In this document: one piece after another, positions 35,370 to 37,601 of the stretch | Layout: every line of letters begins with the position of its first letter | Position numbering within the stretch: position 1 is the stretch's first letter | Origin: an uncultured bacterium | Lineage (GTDB): Bacteria; Bacteroidota; Ignavibacteria; UBA10030; BY39 | Assembly (NCBI GenBank): GCA_937967455.1 | Contig: CALCJK010000002.1 | Span: 1-37,601 of the forward strand | Direction of reading: 5' to 3' | DNA: 37,601 nt | Position numbers and translations under genes: made by a program | The notes under the pieces: model-generated | Databases searched by the model: none | What the model was told of the DNA's origin: nothing | The model's input: the letters and a program-made list of their open reading frames with translations, nothing else

Positions 35370-36590
35370 TTAATTAATTTTTATTTTTGCATCGTGAGCC
35401 AACGAATAGTGACCATTTATTAAAACCGTATCTCCAGGAGTTATACCGTTTTTTATTTCAACAAATTTCTCATTCTCAGCTCCAGTTTCAACATAACACC
35501 ATTTAGCTAAACCATCTGATGCAATAAAAACCAACTTACGTTGATCTCGAATTAATATTGCTTCTTTAGGAACTATCAAGCGGTTTTCAAATATTGCAGT
35601 TTCGATTCTAACCTCCGCATACATTCCCGGTTTAATTATTCCCTCATTATTTTCTAACTCGATGATTACTTTACAGGTTTTTGTTTGTGCATCTATAACT
35701 GGTGATATATTTTTAATTTTACCATTAAATACCTTTCCAGGGTACGATGGTATTGTAACTTCTGCACTGTTTCCTTTTTTTATTAACTTTATTTCAGATT
35801 CAAGTACACCAACCTCAACTTTAATTCTTGAAATATCAACAATTTGCAGTAGCTTTTCACCAGCTTTGACATTCTGTCCAATGTTAATGTTTACATCGGC
35901 TGCATATCCACTTATAGGCGATCGTATTTCAGTATGTGCTAAATTTAATTTTATCCTCTCTAAGTTTACTATTGCTTGGTTAAGTCCGCACTTTTGGGCA
36001 ATGACATCGTCTCGAACATCTGGGCTATAAACTAAAGCTGCTTCATAATTGCGCTTTGCCTTATTGTACTGCTTTTCATCAATTTGTTTCGACTTATAAG
36101 CTTTCTCGGCTTCTTTATAATTACAAATTGCTTCGGATAATAAACTATTTCCAGAATAAATTTCAATTCTTTCCATAGTTGTTCCGTAGCGCATAAGGTT
36201 ATACTCGATTTGAGTTTCTAATAATTTCGACTCTGCTTCTTTTAATGCTAATAATATTTCTGAATCATCAAGCTTTAATAATAGTTCACCCTTATCAACC
36301 TTGCTCCCTTCATCAACAAAGTATTGCTGTACTATTCCGTTTATACTCGAAGAAATTTCTACCTGATATATAGGTTTTGCATTTCCTGATGTTAGAATGC
36401 TTTGTACTAGGTTACCTACTCTTGCTACAACAGCTGAGACATCAAAAACAATATCTGAATTAATCGTTGGGATTTCTTTGTTTTTATTGCTCTCCTCTTT
36501 TTTTTCTGATTTTGTGAAGATGTAGACCGAAAGTATAAAAATTATTAAAGGTAGTAATAAACCAATAATTATTTTATTCTTTAAACCCAT
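35370..36590 (-). CDS. RND periplasmic adaptor (membrane fusion protein, HlyD/AcrA-like)
   Basis: From ATG 36590 the product is 406 residues (MGLKNKIIIGLLL...); a TTG at 36623 could extend it by 11. It has an N-terminal membrane anchor (about 5-22), a lipoyl-like half motif (GIVQQYFVDEGSKVDKGELLLKLDD region), a helical hairpin (about 110-200), the returning lipoyl half (LAHTEIRSPISGYAADVN) and beta-barrel and membrane-proximal domains. It should link RND permeases to an outer-membrane channel. It lies upstream, on the same strand, of two RND permeases 8.3 kb away, and is probably their adaptor. No TolC-type gene is in the window. Confidence 0.9.
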   Translation of the reverse strand: MGLKNKIIIGLLLPLIIFILSVYIFTKSEKKEESNKNKEIPTINSDIVFDVSAVVARVGNLVQSILTSGNAKPIYQVEISSSINGIVQQYFVDEGSKVDKGELLLKLDDSEILLALKEAESKLLETQIEYNLMRYGTTMERIEIYSGNSLLSEAICNYKEAEKAYKSKQIDEKQYNKAKRNYEAALVYSPDVRDDVIAQKCGLNQAIVNLERIKLNLAHTEIRSPISGYAADVNINIGQNVKAGEKLLQIVDISRIKVEVGVLESEIKLIKKGNSAEVTIPSYPGKVFNGKIKNISPVIDAQTKTCKVIIELENNEGIIKPGMYAEVRIETAIFENRLIVPKEAILIRDQRKLVFIASDGLAKWCYVETGAENEKFVEIKNGITPGDTVLINGHYSLAHDAKIKIN

Positions 36591-36622
36591 ATATATCAAT
36601 ATTTTACATTTTATGTCTGGCA

Positions 36623-36646
36623 AAGATTTTTTTTAGAAAAAATCTT
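36623..36646. repeat. AT-rich perfect inverted repeat upstream of adaptor gene
   Basis: AAGATTTTTT (36623-36632) and AAAAAATCTT (36637-36646) are perfect inverted repeats with a 4-base spacer, about 33 bases before the adaptor start. It could be an operator or a weak hairpin. Confidence 0.45.
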
Positions 36647-36892
36647 CAAACTGTTTAATGAGGATTATAAATAGTATTGTTTTTATGATATATGCGTAGC
36701 CACCGATAACAACTTTAATATTTTGATTAACGGTAGTATTTTTAATACCTCAACAAAATATACTTATATATTTACTTATTGGCAAACATTTTCTTTTACA
36801 ATTGCTTAAATCAAACACTCAATTTTCAAATAGAGCGGGGTTTTTTTAAAATTCTGCTCAAATGAACTGTTTTTAAGGATTTTTTTAATCAC

Positions 36893-36921
36893 TTGACTTT
36901 CATTATTTTGTTTGTTATAGT
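36893..36921 (+). promoter_or_regulatory. sigma70-type promoter for the rightward lipoprotein gene
   Basis: TTGACT (36893-36898) and TATAGT (36916-36921) are spaced by 17 bases. The first bases after the -35 box (TTCATTAT) resemble those of the 79-bp repeat promoter (TTTATTAT). It would give a leader of about 180 bases before the lipoprotein gene at 37107; the rest of the gap 36647-37106 shows no gene. Confidence 0.55.
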
Positions 36922-37106
36922 TACATCAGATAAATAACATTACACAAAAAAATTAATAGAGGCTTAAAAAGTGTGTAAGAAAATAGATGTCGCGCCCCCT
37001 CCAAAAAATTTCTGTGCAAAGATTATTGTATCCCAAACTCGTACTGAGCGAATGCGAACCATCCTAAATCGCAATGCGCCGATCGCAAATCTTAAATCCC
37101 AAGCTC

Positions 37107-37601
37107 ATGCTGATCAAAAAAAACCATCACCAATATCTTATCACTAATCACTTATCCCATATTACTCTTCATATTATTTATTTTCATTTCCTGTCGCGAG
37201 CGGGTAACACCACCTGATCTGCCGCGATATATATCACCGATAATTCTTGCAGTTGAAGATACCTCCTGTACAGATGCTTTTATAAGGATAAAGACAACAA
37301 AAGCTTTTGAGAGTGGAGTTATACAACTTAGACGAGAAGGTTCTACAAGGATTGAGATAAGTAATATAAGCTCGCAACTCGACCCATTAGTTATTGATGA
37401 AGGACTTTTACCAAGGCGTGAATATAGATACAGAGCATACCGTTTAGATGGAGGTTTGGAAGTAGACTCGAGTTCGGAGTTAAGAGTAACTACGATGGAC
37501 ACAACGAGTCATGAATTTAGCTGGGAGATAACATATTTGGGAGATGAGGGTATCAATAGGCTTTTAGATGTAGCGATAATAAATGATACACTTGCATATG
37601 C
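37107..37601 (+). CDS. lipoprotein with FnIII-like domain, 3' end beyond window, start frameshifted
   Basis: A plus-strand frame is open from 37114 to the window end and reads a hydrophobic stretch ending in a lipobox (FIFISC), then beta-rich FnIII-like sequence (ILAVEDTSCTDAFIRIK, LLPRREYRYRAYRLDGG). It has no ATG, GTG or TTG before the signal. The ATG at 37107 is one frame off, but if the A8 run at 37116-37123 had seven A the product would start MLIKKTITNILSLITYPILL, a classic lipoprotein signal. The gene is therefore either slippage-dependent, damaged, or affected by a base-call error. Confidence 0.6.

Noticed and set aside
36830-36880. T-rich stretches suggesting terminators
   Set aside because: No GC-rich stem precedes the T runs; the sequence is simply AT-rich.
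27097-37106. CRISPR array or transposase-driven insertion in the accessory island
   Set aside because: The repeats seen are a single pair of 79 bp and short palindromes, with no spacer pattern and no transposase or integrase gene.
37152-37502. Minus-strand open frame of 116 codons
   Set aside because: The plus strand over the same bases reads a lipoprotein signal and an FnIII-like domain that run to the window end, so the minus-strand frame is a shadow.

Overview
The window is AT-rich, with many Lys/Asn/Ile codons, standard stop codons and recognisable Shine-Dalgarno sites. Gene content (BatA-type VWA protein, patatin-Omp85 fusion, secreted GH57 enzyme with C-terminal 'GWNLIS' modules, several lipoproteins and Sec-exported peptidases, 6-bladed propeller lipoproteins) suggests a Gram-negative member of the Bacteroidota/Ignavibacteriota (FCB) group, probably Ignavibacteria-like. 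This assignment is inferred from gene families; no rRNA or other phylogenetic marker is present.

1-10960, rightward apart from the first gene: a leftward tRNA-Pro, then a response regulator overlapping a membrane protein with a degenerate histidine-kinase dimerisation helix, a patatin-Omp85 (type Vd-like) protein, a BatA-like VWA membrane protein, HflX, an M28 lipoprotein peptidase, an unknown secreted protein and a secreted Xaa-Pro aminopeptidase. 10957-17115, leftward: a convergent run of envelope and housekeeping genes (membrane protein, GNAT-like protein, Ppx/GppA, PrmA, glutaminyl cyclase-like lipoprotein, DacB/PBP4). 17162-20590, rightward: a large secreted GH57 glycosidase. 20703-27096, leftward: two adjacent RND permeases. 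Their likely periplasmic adaptor lies about 8 kb away at 35370-36590 on the same strand.

27100-35000, leftward, between pump genes and adaptor, is an accessory island. It looks like three copies, in different states of decay, of one cassette: a shared promoter/leader, a small exported peptide, a 6-bladed propeller lipoprotein, a membrane or exported CxxC thioredoxin-like protein, and in one copy an ABC-2 transporter. The middle copy (29962-32348) is intact and encodes an 84-residue peptide with 12 cysteines. The right copy (32554-34862) has a 57-residue exported peptide, a 206-residue protein with a glycine-zipper C-terminus and a 56-residue two-helix membrane protein, followed by a frameshifted propeller remnant and a CxxC protein. 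The left copy (27467-29845) retains the leader palindrome, a deleted propeller, and an ABC ATPase and permease each broken by a TAA codon. Leader and promoter are shared through a 79-bp perfect direct repeat and a 14-bp palindrome just before the ribosome binding site.

The proposed system is a Cys-rich or toxin-like secreted peptide with dedicated disulfide-handling and propeller partners; its function is inferred, not shown. A short AraC-type DNA-binding protein (34960-35343) lies between the adaptor and the island. The right end carries the 5' part of a rightward lipoprotein gene whose start appears shifted at an A8 tract.
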